Positions 1-8,853 of a stretch of 64,000 nucleotides of DNA are shown here, piece after piece. The position numbers and the translations under genes were made by a program. The stretch is from NCBI GenBank assembly GCA_965216195.1, contig OZ244151.1, positions 2,542,001-2,606,000 on the forward strand. Reading direction: 5' to 3'. The DNA comes from Aridibacter sp965216195. GTDB taxonomy: Bacteria; Acidobacteriota; Blastocatellia; Pyrinomonadales; Pyrinomonadaceae. Numbering within the stretch: the first letter of the stretch is position 1; each line of letters begins with the position of its first letter. The notes beneath the pieces were generated by a model. It was not told the origin of the DNA and made no database searches. It saw only the letters and a program-made list of their open reading frames with translations.

Positions 1-162
1 CTAACGCAGGCGGGTGAAAAGTTTAACGAACTGAAGGAAAAAGATCCGAAGGAATTGGTTGATGATGCGAAGGAATACGCAAAGAAAAATCCTGGTCAAA
101 CGATTCTGATTTCTGCAGGAATTGGTCTTCTGTTAGGGATGCTTTTCCGCGGAAGGAAGTAA
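1..162 (+). CDS. DUF883/YqjD-like membrane-anchored protein, C-terminal part
   Basis: The gene runs in from the left edge, so only 53 C-terminal residues are visible. They hold a charged helical stretch (EKFNELKEKDPKELVDDAKE), the phrase KKNPGQ, a glycine-rich hydrophobic segment (about ILISAGIGLLLGMLF) and a basic tail GRK. This is the typical ending of DUF883 (YqjD/ElaB-type) proteins, small inner-membrane proteins with a C-terminal anchor; ElaB/YqjD of E. coli have been linked to ribosome association in stationary phase. A strong hairpin terminator follows 24 nt after the stop. Family assignment rests on this ending only. Confidence 0.7.
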   Translation, partial: LTQAGEKFNELKEKDPKELVDDAKEYAKKNPGQTILISAGIGLLLGMLFRGRK

Positions 163-174
163 ATCTTGATAAAT

Positions 175-651
175 TTAACGTGTAAGGCGATCCTCATTGG
201 ATCGTCTTTTTTTTGCTTCTGGTTTTTCAGTCAGGTCAAACACGACCTGCAATCCACACTCATCGACAACCCTAAAATTTTCCCTGAGCTCATTTTCAAA
301 ACCTGGAGTTCGATAAAGTTTGTTCTTTTCGGCAAGAAAATAGATTGCTCCCCGCTCGGCGTATTTGCGTACCTGGTATAACGATTGCTGTTCATTACAA
401 ATATTAAATCCTTTGCGTCCGAGCCAGTAAAACATACAGGATGCGTTGTAAGCAACGGGCTTGCCGTGCGGATCAAAACATGGCGCACCTGAAACCAATA
501 TCAATCCCGGCTTTCGAAGTTTCGGCGCAAATCTTTCCGAACAGTCCAGGGATTCTGATTTAACTAGGTGCTCGTACGTATCCGCCCTGATTCCCTTGAG
601 CTGGGTCAAAAACAAAGCAGCAAAAGCGATCAACAACGCCGTGAAGAGCAA
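175..651 (-). CDS. Hypothetical membrane-anchored protein, probably the C-terminal remnant of a larger membrane protein
   Basis: 158 residues from a TTG start; there is no ATG or GTG in the open frame upstream before a stop near 740, so the start is weak. Residues 1-16 form one hydrophobic segment. The rest is a small alpha/beta domain with phrases such as LILVSGAPCFDPHGKPVA, KYAERGAIYFLAEKNKL and FRVVDECG. That layout resembles the extracytoplasmic tail of multi-TM family 39-type glycosyltransferases, but nothing encoding the multi-TM part precedes it: a terminator and the radical SAM gene lie directly upstream. I read it as a truncated remnant, possibly still translated. No function can be assigned. 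Confidence 0.45.
   Translation of the reverse strand: MLFTALLIAFAALFLTQLKGIRADTYEHLVKSESLDCSERFAPKLRKPGLILVSGAPCFDPHGKPVAYNASCMFYWLGRKGFNICNEQQSLYQVRKYAERGAIYFLAEKNKLYRTPGFENELRENFRVVDECGLQVVFDLTEKPEAKKRRSNEDRLTR
186..214 (+). terminator. Intrinsic terminator of the DUF883-like gene
   Basis: Arms GGCGATCC and GGATCGTC pair over 8 bp (one G-U) around the loop TCATT and are followed by eight T. It lies inside the last codons of the convergent gene on the minus strand. Confidence 0.85.
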
Positions 652-713
652 GAGAGTTTGTGTGTTCGAATGGGAATGAATCCTACGATAGATACCTTCG
701 AGCTTCTCGCCGC

Positions 714-749
714 GAAAAAGAAAAGCCGCCGAAGTCTAAACTCCGACGG
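714..749 (-). terminator. Intrinsic terminator of the radical SAM gene
   Basis: On the minus strand CCGTCGGAG pairs with CTTCGGCGG (9 bp with G-U pairs) around the loop TTTAGA, followed by CTTTTCTTTTT. It lies about 25 nt after the stop of the radical SAM gene. Confidence 0.8.
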
Positions 750-773
750 GCCTATAGAAAATCTGCATCACAA

Positions 774-2330
774 TTAATTTTGAAATGCGCTGTCCTGATG
801 TGCAGCTCTCTTTCTCTTGTTCGCTGCTCGCCACGTGCCAACCCCCTCTTTTAGCAGCCCAAAGATCGTCGACCGATTCGCAAACAGCAGTTTGACCCAA
901 TCCATTCTGCGCATCTGCGGAAAATAGATTCCCCTGAAAAACACACGCGCGACAAAATGACTGATCCTCGATTGAATCGGAGAATCCTTGATCGACTCCA
1001 GCGCGGCAGCATTTCGCTCCGGACTGTAAGATCTCGACCAGGCATAATCAACCTCGGCTTTCGCTTCAGAAATCTCCATTTTCGAAGGCTTGTGAGCCAT
1101 CAAAAACGGGGCAAACTCAAGCCAGTGTTTTGGACGAGCCAGCCGCCCTTCCTTCTGAAGTCTTTCGTAAAGCGGTGTCGCCGGAAACGGAGTCAGCTGA
1201 CCAAAAACCGGCAATCCTGGAGCCCAACTCTCGATCTCATCAACAGTTCGTTTCGCAACCCCCTTCGTGTCGTTGTCCATTCCGAAAATGAACGAGGTGA
1301 TCGCATAAATGTCTCTTTTCGCAAGTCGGTCTAAAACCTCTTTGTAATCGCCGGGCCGCGAGAAATTCTTGTTAACCGAAGCCATATTATTGGGATCAAT
1401 CGATTCCATTCCGATGAATATCCACTTTCCGCCTGACTCCTGAATAAGATCAACAAGTTCTTCATCTTTCAGAAGATTCGCGCTGATTTGCGCCACCCAG
1501 GGCAGCTGAGCCCCGGCGTTTATGATCTCGCGCAGAAGCCCCTTAAGTCGCTTTTTGTTTATTGCGAGATTATCGTCGATAAAGAAAACGGCCATCTGAC
1601 CCTTTTCGCTCTTTGCCCGTTTCTTAAGCCTTAGAAGTTCCTCAACCACGCTTTCGTTTGTTCGAAACCTGATAGAATCGCCAAAAAACCCGGTCACCGT
1701 ACAAAACTCACATCCATACGGACACCCGCGTCCGGTTTCTATCGGAACGACAAAGAATTTCCCCCAACCCTCTCCGAGTTTAGACAACAGCGGACGAGCA
1801 AATTTCGGAACAAGACTAAATTGATCCAGATCCAAAGTCTCCCACGGAATATGTGGATATGGCTGAAGAGTCGGTTTTACATCATTCCCTTTTTCATCAA
1901 ACTCCGGCTGGTAAATGTCTTTGAGTTCACCATTTACGGCATCTTCGATCATCAACGGCCAAGTCGCATCGGCTTCTCCAAGCGCAACCGCATCAGCGTA
2001 ACGCTTCCCGCCATCTCTACCAAGTGCCTCATCAGGACACTCAGTTACGTGAGGTCCGCCCATGACTACCTTAAATCCCGCACCGCGCAACGCATCGGCA
2101 ACCTTGTAGGCCCTTGCAACCATCCGCGTCATCGCGCCGATTCCAACCAATCCGATATTTTCGTTGCGGCAAAACTCGATTAACTCTTCGCGGGTCATCG
2201 ATTTTGCGTTGCCGTCGATTAAAATTACTTCGTGTTCCCTCGGAGTCAATGCTTGAAGCAAAAACATCCAAAGATGCGGCATAAAATTGCGGGTTATCCC
2301 GTTGTCCGGGTTATATAAAAGAATTTTCAT
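774..2330 (-). CDS. B12-binding-domain radical SAM protein
   Basis: 518 residues. Residues 1-150 form a Rossmann-like cobalamin-binding-type domain (MKILLYNPDN start, VVMGGPHVTECPDEAL). The radical SAM cluster motif is CPYGCEFC, with Cys203, Cys207 and Cys210 as ligands of the 4Fe-4S cluster that cleaves S-adenosylmethionine. The classic DxHxxG cobalamin His motif is not evident, as in many members of this family. The C-terminal 100 residues are basic (KRKRAAHQ). Relatives include methylthiotransferases, BchE/hopanoid methylases and many of unknown substrate. It is a single gene with its own terminator, so context does not reveal the substrate. Confidence 0.85.
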   Translation of the reverse strand: MKILLYNPDNGITRNFMPHLWMFLLQALTPREHEVILIDGNAKSMTREELIEFCRNENIGLVGIGAMTRMVARAYKVADALRGAGFKVVMGGPHVTECPDEALGRDGGKRYADAVALGEADATWPLMIEDAVNGELKDIYQPEFDEKGNDVKPTLQPYPHIPWETLDLDQFSLVPKFARPLLSKLGEGWGKFFVVPIETGRGCPYGCEFCTVTGFFGDSIRFRTNESVVEELLRLKKRAKSEKGQMAVFFIDDNLAINKKRLKGLLREIINAGAQLPWVAQISANLLKDEELVDLIQESGGKWIFIGMESIDPNNMASVNKNFSRPGDYKEVLDRLAKRDIYAITSFIFGMDNDTKGVAKRTVDEIESWAPGLPVFGQLTPFPATPLYERLQKEGRLARPKHWLEFAPFLMAHKPSKMEISEAKAEVDYAWSRSYSPERNAAALESIKDSPIQSRISHFVARVFFRGIYFPQMRRMDWVKLLFANRSTIFGLLKEGVGTWRAANKRKRAAHQDSAFQN

Positions 2331-2413
2331 TTGTGGTCTCGATCGTTGGGGGTAACATGCGTGCTTTGGCTAAACCTAGGCACACATGTTAAATAGGTTG
2401 AAAAATAAACCAA

Positions 2414-2692
2414 CTACCAACGGTTTCGTCCACCACCGCCGCCACGATTTTCACGTGGCTTTGCTTCGTTCACTTTCAGCTCACGACCATCGAGTTCCTT
2501 TCCGTCAAGTTCGGAAATCGCTTTTTGTCCTTCTTCCTGGCTAGACATTTCCACAAAGCCAAAGCCTCGCGAACGTCCAGTGTCACGGTCGGTAATCACG
2601 TTCGCAGACTCTACCGTTCCAATTTCGCCAAAATAGTCTTCCAAATCCTGTTCGGATATATTAAATGAAATGTTTCCTACGTATAGTTTCAT
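2414..2692 (-). CDS. RRM-domain RNA-binding protein
   Basis: 92 residues with one complete RNA recognition motif: RNP2 as LYVGNI at residues 3-8 and RNP1 as RGFGFVEM around residue 42, followed by a glycine/arginine-rich tail (GGGGGRNRW). This is the small cyanobacterial-Rbp-like family, single-stranded RNA binders often induced by cold or stress. No clear Shine-Dalgarno sits at normal spacing: an AGGGG/AAGG tract is about 17-25 nt upstream and partly paired with an upstream CCCC, so translation may depend on leader structure. A spaced-out leader of up to 300 nt lies upstream. Confidence 0.92.
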   Translation of the reverse strand: MKLYVGNISFNISEQDLEDYFGEIGTVESANVITDRDTGRSRGFGFVEMSSQEEGQKAISELDGKELDGRELKVNEAKPRENRGGGGGRNRW

Positions 2693-3050
2693 AATTTAAA
2701 ATGTACCTTGCCCCTAAAAAAGCATGGGGTGTAAAAAGAAGCTCGAATCGAATTGTATTTCGTAGAAACTATTGTCTCGGCGAAGAATCGGTGTTCGTGT
2801 GCTCGTCTTAAGCTGCTTCTATCGTTATAAACAGCCAACTCTCAGTTATCCAAAAACGCCGTCGAGTTTGAAACAAGCACAAAAAGTGCGAGAGAAGGAT
2901 TAGTAGTAATGACTATGCACGTTTAAAAGTGATTATGCAAGCTTATTTATTTGTCTGTCTAAGTGTAAACATTGTTAAATGGTGCAGGGTTTTGTAAGAT
3001 AGTCTACGGAGCCTTTGAGCTTCAAAACTCAAGAACTCAGGAGCCACCTT
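2693..3050. other. Intergenic region between two divergent genes
   Basis: 358 bases with no convincing gene. On the minus strand it is the likely leader of the RRM gene: a CCCC/GGGG stem closes about 20 nt before its start, and a near palindrome (GAAAC...GTCTC) lies around 2764-2780. On the plus strand a TTGTCT / TTAAAT pair (18 nt apart) near 2950-2980 could be the promoter for the small membrane protein. No tRNA or repeat was recognised. Confidence 0.4.
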
Positions 3051-3227
3051 ATGTCACAACCCTTCCTCTTGTTCATTTTGCTACTTTCTGTTTTGATGCT
3101 GTATTTGGGCTTATCTAACGTTGATATGACAAAACCTCTGGTAGAAGCAATGAGTCCAGGATTGATCTTTTGGTTTGTAGTATTGGTTATCAGTGCCGGC
3201 AAACTCTTTCCTGGAAAAGCTAAGTAG
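3051..3227 (+). CDS. Small two-helix membrane protein
   Basis: 58 residues. The ATG at 3051 is chosen over an upstream TTG because AGGAG sits 7 nt before it. Two hydrophobic segments (about residues 3-20 and 33-50) are separated by a short polar stretch (NVDMTKPLVEAMSP), with a basic tail. Stop codons of this gene and of the convergent VWA gene abut exactly. No family recognised; probably an inner-membrane protein. Confidence 0.65.
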   Translation: MSQPFLLFILLLSVLMLYLGLSNVDMTKPLVEAMSPGLIFWFVVLVISAGKLFPGKAK

Positions 3228-6200
3228 TTAACTCGTCAACCTCCGATAAATATTCGGCAACTTCTCCGGCAAACTCAACACATCATCGATTATCGTGTAC
3301 CCAACTTCACCGTACAAATCCTTGAGTTCCTGCTCCGAATCCCGGTCAATCGTTATGCAGAAAGGCGTTACCCCGCTCATGCGCGCTTCAGTTAAAGCCT
3401 CACGAACGTCTTCCTTTGCATATTTTGCGTCTCCGTAATCATGATCGTAGGGTCTGCCGTCAGTAAGAATAATCATCAGTTTGGTGCGAGATTCCTGGCT
3501 CAATAATTTATGGGCGGCATGTCGAATAGCGGCACCAAGACGCGTATTGTTTTGAAACGTAATCCCGCCGATTCGACGCTCGATCTCCTCAGAATAGGTC
3601 TCGCCAAAATCTTTGACGACGTAAAATTTCACATTTCGTCTGCCCTCGGATGTAAAACCGTTGATCGAATAAATGTCGCCCACGGCTTCGAGCGCCTCGC
3701 TCATCAAAACCAATCCTTCTTTTTCGATTTCGATAATTCGCCTTCCCGGATGGGTATATGGTTGAAGTGGATTTCGAGTAATTGTTCGCGCAGTCGAGGA
3801 AGATTGATCGAGCAAAAGAGAAACCGCAACGTCGCGCTCTCGGCGGAGCCTTTTTGTGTAAAGTCTTTCGGATTGCTGTCCGTCCGCTCGTTTATCGACA
3901 CAGTAGTCAATTACAGCATTCAGATCATACTCCTCGCCGTCCAATTCACGGTTGATCTTTGTAAGGTTTTCGGGCTTCATCAGTTGAAACTGATGCCTGA
4001 CGGAAGAAATCACCCCGCGATAACGACTCCTCGCAAGTTCGACAAAATTACGATCGCCCTTTCTCACATGCTTTTCAATCACGCGGCACCAATCCGTCCG
4101 AAAATCTGCCAACTCCCGATCCCATTCGTCGTACGAAAAAGCCTCATCGCCCGCTTCAAGAGGCTGCTCAGGCATGTCGTTAAACGCCCAATTCTCCGAA
4201 CCAGATAAATCCTGTGGGTCGCCGTCTTCATCATCTGTTGTATTCCATGCGTTAAAGAGATCGCGGATATCTTCCCGTGATTTCGGCTCTCGTTTTACCT
4301 GCGATTCCGTAACGGCTTCGCCCTCAGCCTGGGTTTCCGAGTATTCACCTTCCTCATGTTTTTCGTCAGAAGGTTCCTGTTGGGTTTCCTCCGGAGTGAT
4401 ATTTTGGAAAAGGTTATAAACGCGGCTCGTCGCCATTATTGAATCAGCAACCGTTGGCGAAGAATTTTCAGCCTCAGAGGCTTCAGATTTCTGACTGCGT
4501 ATCGCGGCATCAATAACGGTTTCTATCTCCGAAAGGACCTGACCGTAAAACTGCTTTGCGTCGTCAGTCGCTCCACCACACATCGTAATTTGAAAAAGGA
4601 GTTCAAAAGGAACCTGCTCGACGGGTAAGTCAAAAATATATGGCCTGCGCTCACGTAAAAACTCCTGCATCAAGTCAAGATCTTTTACGAGACCCCGATA
4701 GGTTTGGCGCAAAAATGAATCAATTCGTGCGTTTTCCATTGTGCCAAATATTTTCCTTGCGAGGGACACTTCCGGAAAAACTTTTAAGACCGCTTTATAA
4801 TCCGCGTTTTTCGGAACTCGCTTTTGTTGTTTTTCAAATTCCTTTCTGAATTCCTCCTCGCTAAGTGCTGTTTCGCCTTTCTCCACCTCCTCGATATATC
4901 CCGCCAAAGAAAACGCATCCAGCTGCTCAGCTGAAGCACTATATCGTTCGTTAAGTTCTACAAAGGCGGCTTCTAATTCAACTGTCCCAGCCGCAAAAGT
5001 TCCAAACTCAATCTGACCCGCACCGTGAGCAGCAAGCACTTTGTATAGTCTGAAGTCCAAATTTTCGTTATCAAATTCATTTACATTTGAGGGTAAGTAT
5101 ATGGTTTTACCATCCCCAATTCTCGATTCCTGCGGCATTGCCGAAAGGGGGGCGATTTCGACCTCTTTGCCGGTCAAACCTTCCACATAAATACGTAAAA
5201 CGGTTTGAATGCTCTCGAGCGGCAATCCTTCCTGAGCCTCCTGTAGCAACTCGTTTGACCGCCTTGTTTCAAGCGCGAAAAATGATCGCCGTGCCTTAGG
5301 TGATACCTCCTGTTTTGTGGCAAGCCCTGTTTGAGCCCACTCTTCAAATTGTTCGAGCGAAACCTTCTTGAGCGCCTTTGCACTCGACCGAAACGCTGCA
5401 AGCGCGCTTTCAGCATCGGTCTCAGCGACTTCGCGAACGAGATCCAAAACGCGTTTCGAAATTTTTATCGCGTCGTCACGGTTTTTAAGCTGTCCGATCT
5501 GCGAAAAAAAATTCGGGCTCGAGCGCAGCAGCGAAATCAAAACAGCGTTTCCGTGCTCGGCAAATTGCTCCAAGACACCGCACCATTTATCAAAAACCGC
5601 ATCAAATTTCTCAAGCGTTTTGCCGCCAGATGTAACGAAGTGGAGAGTTACGCTTCCGCCATATCCTAAAAACTCGTTTGCCCGCGTCATCAAAAGCGTG
5701 GCATTTTTGGCCGATAGATTCTCAAATACCTTGGGCAGGCTCGACCACAAATCCGCCGTCATACCGCCGGTTCGGTTAGCAAATTGAGAAGCCAGCTTTA
5801 AGGTTGCCTCCGCTACCGGGGGCTGATCATCACCATATTTTTCAAGGGTGCTTGCGACCTCCGGCGTTTTTTGTAAAAAGTCGGCTGAGTGCTTAGCAGA
5901 GCGCCCCGCAATCTCCGAAGCAAGCGCTAAAATATCAACGAATAATTCCGCGTCATCAATCTCCTTTGCTAAGCCGGGAATAAGTTCAAACGTTTCAAGG
6001 GTAATTGTGCTTGAGAGGATTAACTGCCGCGAACATATTTGAAAAACATAAGGTCGCGCCGCAGCCGGAACTTTTCTTAATCTTTGAATCCCATTCTGAA
6101 AAAACTCAACGCCCAGATCAGCACTGGTCATCGCAATTTTTCGCCCAATCTCGGCCCAGGCGCGTATATCGTCGGCGGACAAGAGTTTGGCGGCTTTCGG

Positions 6201-6368
6201 TACGGCTTCTACGAATTCTCTGCTCACGCGAAGCGAAACCGCCGCCAATGACGCACTCATCTCTAACGAAACTTTCTTTTTATCCGATGAGAGACGGCTA
6301 AAATGACGAGCCAATCCGGTGATCGTTTGCTTTCTATCGTGAGATGAATCTTGAAAGTTGTCGGGCAT
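3228..6368 (-). CDS. Large NorD-like VWA-domain protein
   Basis: 1046 residues. The C-terminal 190 residues are a von Willebrand A domain of the NorD/CobT type: MIDAS motif DQSSS (Asp854, Ser856, Ser858), Thr942 in QNNTRLG and Asp970 in TDGRPYDHDYGD. The middle is acidic and low complexity (about residues 640-740). The N-terminal 600 residues are helical repeats like those in long NorD homologues. NorD-type proteins work with a MoxR/NorQ AAA+ ATPase to activate metalloenzymes such as nitric oxide reductase; no such ATPase or reductase is nearby, so the target is unknown. The start is fixed by a promoter whose -10 ends 6 nt before the ATG. Confidence 0.82.
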   Translation of the reverse strand: MPDNFQDSSHDRKQTITGLARHFSRLSSDKKKVSLEMSASLAAVSLRVSREFVEAVPKAAKLLSADDIRAWAEIGRKIAMTSADLGVEFFQNGIQRLRKVPAAARPYVFQICSRQLILSSTITLETFELIPGLAKEIDDAELFVDILALASEIAGRSAKHSADFLQKTPEVASTLEKYGDDQPPVAEATLKLASQFANRTGGMTADLWSSLPKVFENLSAKNATLLMTRANEFLGYGGSVTLHFVTSGGKTLEKFDAVFDKWCGVLEQFAEHGNAVLISLLRSSPNFFSQIGQLKNRDDAIKISKRVLDLVREVAETDAESALAAFRSSAKALKKVSLEQFEEWAQTGLATKQEVSPKARRSFFALETRRSNELLQEAQEGLPLESIQTVLRIYVEGLTGKEVEIAPLSAMPQESRIGDGKTIYLPSNVNEFDNENLDFRLYKVLAAHGAGQIEFGTFAAGTVELEAAFVELNERYSASAEQLDAFSLAGYIEEVEKGETALSEEEFRKEFEKQQKRVPKNADYKAVLKVFPEVSLARKIFGTMENARIDSFLRQTYRGLVKDLDLMQEFLRERRPYIFDLPVEQVPFELLFQITMCGGATDDAKQFYGQVLSEIETVIDAAIRSQKSEASEAENSSPTVADSIMATSRVYNLFQNITPEETQQEPSDEKHEEGEYSETQAEGEAVTESQVKREPKSREDIRDLFNAWNTTDDEDGDPQDLSGSENWAFNDMPEQPLEAGDEAFSYDEWDRELADFRTDWCRVIEKHVRKGDRNFVELARSRYRGVISSVRHQFQLMKPENLTKINRELDGEEYDLNAVIDYCVDKRADGQQSERLYTKRLRRERDVAVSLLLDQSSSTARTITRNPLQPYTHPGRRIIEIEKEGLVLMSEALEAVGDIYSINGFTSEGRRNVKFYVVKDFGETYSEEIERRIGGITFQNNTRLGAAIRHAAHKLLSQESRTKLMIILTDGRPYDHDYGDAKYAKEDVREALTEARMSGVTPFCITIDRDSEQELKDLYGEVGYTIIDDVLSLPEKLPNIYRRLTS

Positions 6369-6374
6369 CTACTT

Positions 6375-6403
6375 AGTTTAAGAACTATTAGGATTCCGTG
6401 CAA
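6375..6403 (-). promoter_or_regulatory. Sigma-70-type promoter of the NorD-like gene, predicted leaderless
   Basis: On the minus strand TTGCAC (6398-6403), a 17-nt spacer and TAAACT (6375-6380) are followed by only 6 nt before the ATG at 6368, so transcription should begin at or next to the start codon. No Shine-Dalgarno is present. Confidence 0.6.
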
Positions 6404-6515
6404 AAAGACTCTGATCGGGTCTAGATCATGCTGACGGTTTTTCGACAACCAAAAGCGACGCATCAGCTTCAAACAGTTGAAAAATCGCCCCCTTAAAAAT
6501 AAACTTAAACACCCG

Positions 6516-7205
6516 ATGAAAAATTTGATTTCTACAATCCTTTTGTGTCTCATTGCCTTTTCTGCTTTAGCAGTTGGGCAGGAGACTAAACCCAAGGAAA
6601 CAACCAAGTCCGGCGAAAAGCCTGAAGCGAAAAAGGCCAATCAACGTCCCGCGGAACCCGAGCACAAACCCGAACCTTTTGATGATGTTGACGTCAAGAC
6701 AATGGCGACCAAATGCGTAAACCTTGAAACCGAAAAAGGAAATATAAAGCTCGAAATGTTTCCCGAAAGCGCGCCAAACACGGTTCGAAACTTTTTGAAT
6801 CTGGTTGCTGTCAAAGCTCTTGATAACACCACTTTTAGCCGCGTTGTTCCTGATTTTGTTATTCAAGGCGGCGATCTGTATACAAACGAAAATATCACCA
6901 CGGAAATGAAATGGAGAGCCGTTCGAAGTCTCGTCGATGAGCCAAATCCGATAAAGCACGAAGTAGGCGTGATCTCGATGGCGCGGGGCGACGAACCCAA
7001 TTCTGCAACCACGAGTTTCTTCATATTGCTTACCGATTACAATGCACTCGACGGAAAATTTGCTGCGTTCGGAAGGGTAAATGATGGTTTGGATGTCGTT
7101 AAAGCGATAAATAAAATGCCTGTGAAAAACGAAAAGCCCGATAAGCCGATTCGAATTGTAAAAGCCTCGATCGAAAACTGCGCGGTCGCTGAAGAATCTC
7201 AATAA
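6516..7205 (+). CDS. Exported cyclophilin-type peptidyl-prolyl isomerase
   Basis: 229 residues. The ATG at 6516 is chosen because it directly begins a signal peptide (MKNLISTILLCLIAFSALAVGQ); an upstream TTG would add 13 polar residues. A Lys/Glu/Pro-rich linker (residues 22-55) leads to a cyclophilin domain: FSRVVPDFVIQGGD with the catalytic Arg, then SATTSFFILLTD and AFGRVNDGLDVV. It accelerates proline isomerisation in proteins of the envelope. The final 7 nt overlap the end of the convergent FHA gene. Confidence 0.9.
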   Translation: MKNLISTILLCLIAFSALAVGQETKPKETTKSGEKPEAKKANQRPAEPEHKPEPFDDVDVKTMATKCVNLETEKGNIKLEMFPESAPNTVRNFLNLVAVKALDNTTFSRVVPDFVIQGGDLYTNENITTEMKWRAVRSLVDEPNPIKHEVGVISMARGDEPNSATTSFFILLTDYNALDGKFAAFGRVNDGLDVVKAINKMPVKNEKPDKPIRIVKASIENCAVAEESQ

Positions 7206-8722
7206 CCTTGAGGCGGATTTCCATCGTCGTAAATAAACACGTGAAAACATGCGTTTACATTTCCTTCGCGCAATCCATCAAGTATCCGAGCATTTTCCAT
7301 TTCAACGAGCATTTCCTGGATAAAGTTTTGTTCAGGTCCGCTCATAAACTTTCGTGACAAATCAAATGCGCAGCCTGAAGTGTGAGGTGGCAGCGACCCG
7401 GATCCACGAACCCTATAAGAATTCGGATTAAACCTATTTAAGCTAATCTGGTATTCCATCGAACGGGCGAGGGAGGTAATTCTAAGCGGCCTATTATATT
7501 TTGCATGATACGACTTCGCGAGCTTTTCCAAAACAGGTTTTGCTTTTGGGTGAAACATCCTCAGGAGCCGAATTTTCATCTGGCGTCGATGAGTGGGGTT
7601 GTCCATATCGTATCTCACACCCGAAAAATTTTCGGCTAGTTTTGCGAGCGTATTGTAGTCATCCGAACCCGGGGGAGCAACCTTCACACCCGTTTCGAAC
7701 TCGAAATTAGTGAACTCCTTTGTATTCGAACTACCCCCTACGTCCAGCACCCAATATTCTGTCGCCATCGGCAATTCGATCAACTCGCCCGCCATACGCT
7801 TTCTTGCAAGATCGGCAAAATCCATCGGCACTTGATATGGCGGGGTGCGTTTTCGCATTTCAGAAATCTTCCTGGTTTGCTTCGGAACACCGCAACAAAG
7901 TTCACGGAAATTCTTCATCCCGGGCGGGTTGTTGCCAAAAAGCTTTTGCCTGCTCAATCCGTATTGCTTTTTCCAAAAATCAAGCGATACATTTAGATTA
8001 TAGCTACTAGCCGTTGGCTCGGTGGTATCTGCAGTGATCTCCTGCATATCCTCAACCTTGATTTCTTCTTCCTGAACCTCCCAATACTGAACAAGTTCCT
8101 TAAGTTCCTCTTTTTCCTTTCCCGGAAGCGGATCGATCACAAGGATCGGAATCGTGACATTTGCTTTGGGCGTCGGCTTCGCACGCTTCCCCGCCCGCTT
8201 GCTACCTTGCTCGACATAGTTTGCAATTAACAAACCAACTATAGCTAAAAAAACTATGCCAAAGGTTGAAAACATCGCTACCAGCAATACAACAGGCGTC
8301 CCTTTCTTTTGGCCCCGACGCTTTGCTTTTGCGGTTGTCTTCGGTGTTCGTATGGCTGCATTTGGTTGGCTCGTAGCGCGCTTTTTGGGTTTCCCTTCAA
8401 TAAAACTTTCGTCCAGAGCGTCACGCTCACCAAAAACAATTTTTATTCTTGTGTCGCTCCCCAGGGAGAGTCGGTCACCATCGAGTAAAACTCGAGGTTC
8501 ACGACCAAGCCTTTTTCCATTTAAAAAGGTGCCATTGCTGGAGTTTTCATCAACAACCAGCACATCATCTTCGTCGAGAAAAAAAGTAGTGTTTAGGCCC
8601 GAAAGACCTGGGTCATCAAGGACAATGTCGGCCTGAGCAGTTCGACCAACGCTGACTTCATCATCGAGCGAAATCGTTTCTCTTTCGTATGAAGTGCTAA
8701 TTTCGAGGGTAACTTTGGTCAT
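7199..8722 (-). CDS. FHA domain, transmembrane, DUF5715 (VanY-like) protein
   Basis: 507 residues in three parts. Residues 20-95 are an FHA phosphothreonine-binding domain (SVGRTAQADIVLDD, SSNGTFLNG). Residues 143-169 are one transmembrane helix after a basic KKRAT/KRRGQKK region. The C-terminal part carries PPHTSGCAFDLSRK and NACFHVFIYDD; His447, Asp454 and His494 match the spacing of the zinc ligands of DUF5715/peptidase M15-like (VanY-type D,D-carboxypeptidase) domains. Predicted topology puts FHA in the cytoplasm and the peptidase-like domain outside, joining Ser/Thr-kinase signalling to cell-wall work. The catalytic role is inferred from motifs only. Confidence 0.78.
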   Translation of the reverse strand: MTKVTLEISTSYERETISLDDEVSVGRTAQADIVLDDPGLSGLNTTFFLDEDDVLVVDENSSNGTFLNGKRLGREPRVLLDGDRLSLGSDTRIKIVFGERDALDESFIEGKPKKRATSQPNAAIRTPKTTAKAKRRGQKKGTPVVLLVAMFSTFGIVFLAIVGLLIANYVEQGSKRAGKRAKPTPKANVTIPILVIDPLPGKEKEELKELVQYWEVQEEEIKVEDMQEITADTTEPTASSYNLNVSLDFWKKQYGLSRQKLFGNNPPGMKNFRELCCGVPKQTRKISEMRKRTPPYQVPMDFADLARKRMAGELIELPMATEYWVLDVGGSSNTKEFTNFEFETGVKVAPPGSDDYNTLAKLAENFSGVRYDMDNPTHRRQMKIRLLRMFHPKAKPVLEKLAKSYHAKYNRPLRITSLARSMEYQISLNRFNPNSYRVRGSGSLPPHTSGCAFDLSRKFMSGPEQNFIQEMLVEMENARILDGLREGNVNACFHVFIYDDGNPPQGY

Positions 8723-8793
8723 CTAACGCGATGGAATTCTTGGTTGAGTCCAAGTATAAATTTCTTCCGCGATAATTGAAAGCCTTTTTGGTC

Positions 8794-8824
8794 AATAAAA
8801 AAGGCGCCCGATAACATGCGCCTT
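8794..8824 (-). terminator. Intrinsic terminator of the M16 peptidase gene
   Basis: On the minus strand AAGGCGC pairs with GCGCCTT (8801-8807 with 8818-8824), loop of 10 nt, followed by TTTTATT. It lies about 30 nt past the stop. Confidence 0.8.
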
Positions 8825-8853
8825 AAAGCTACTCTTGAACATTGAAAAGCAAA

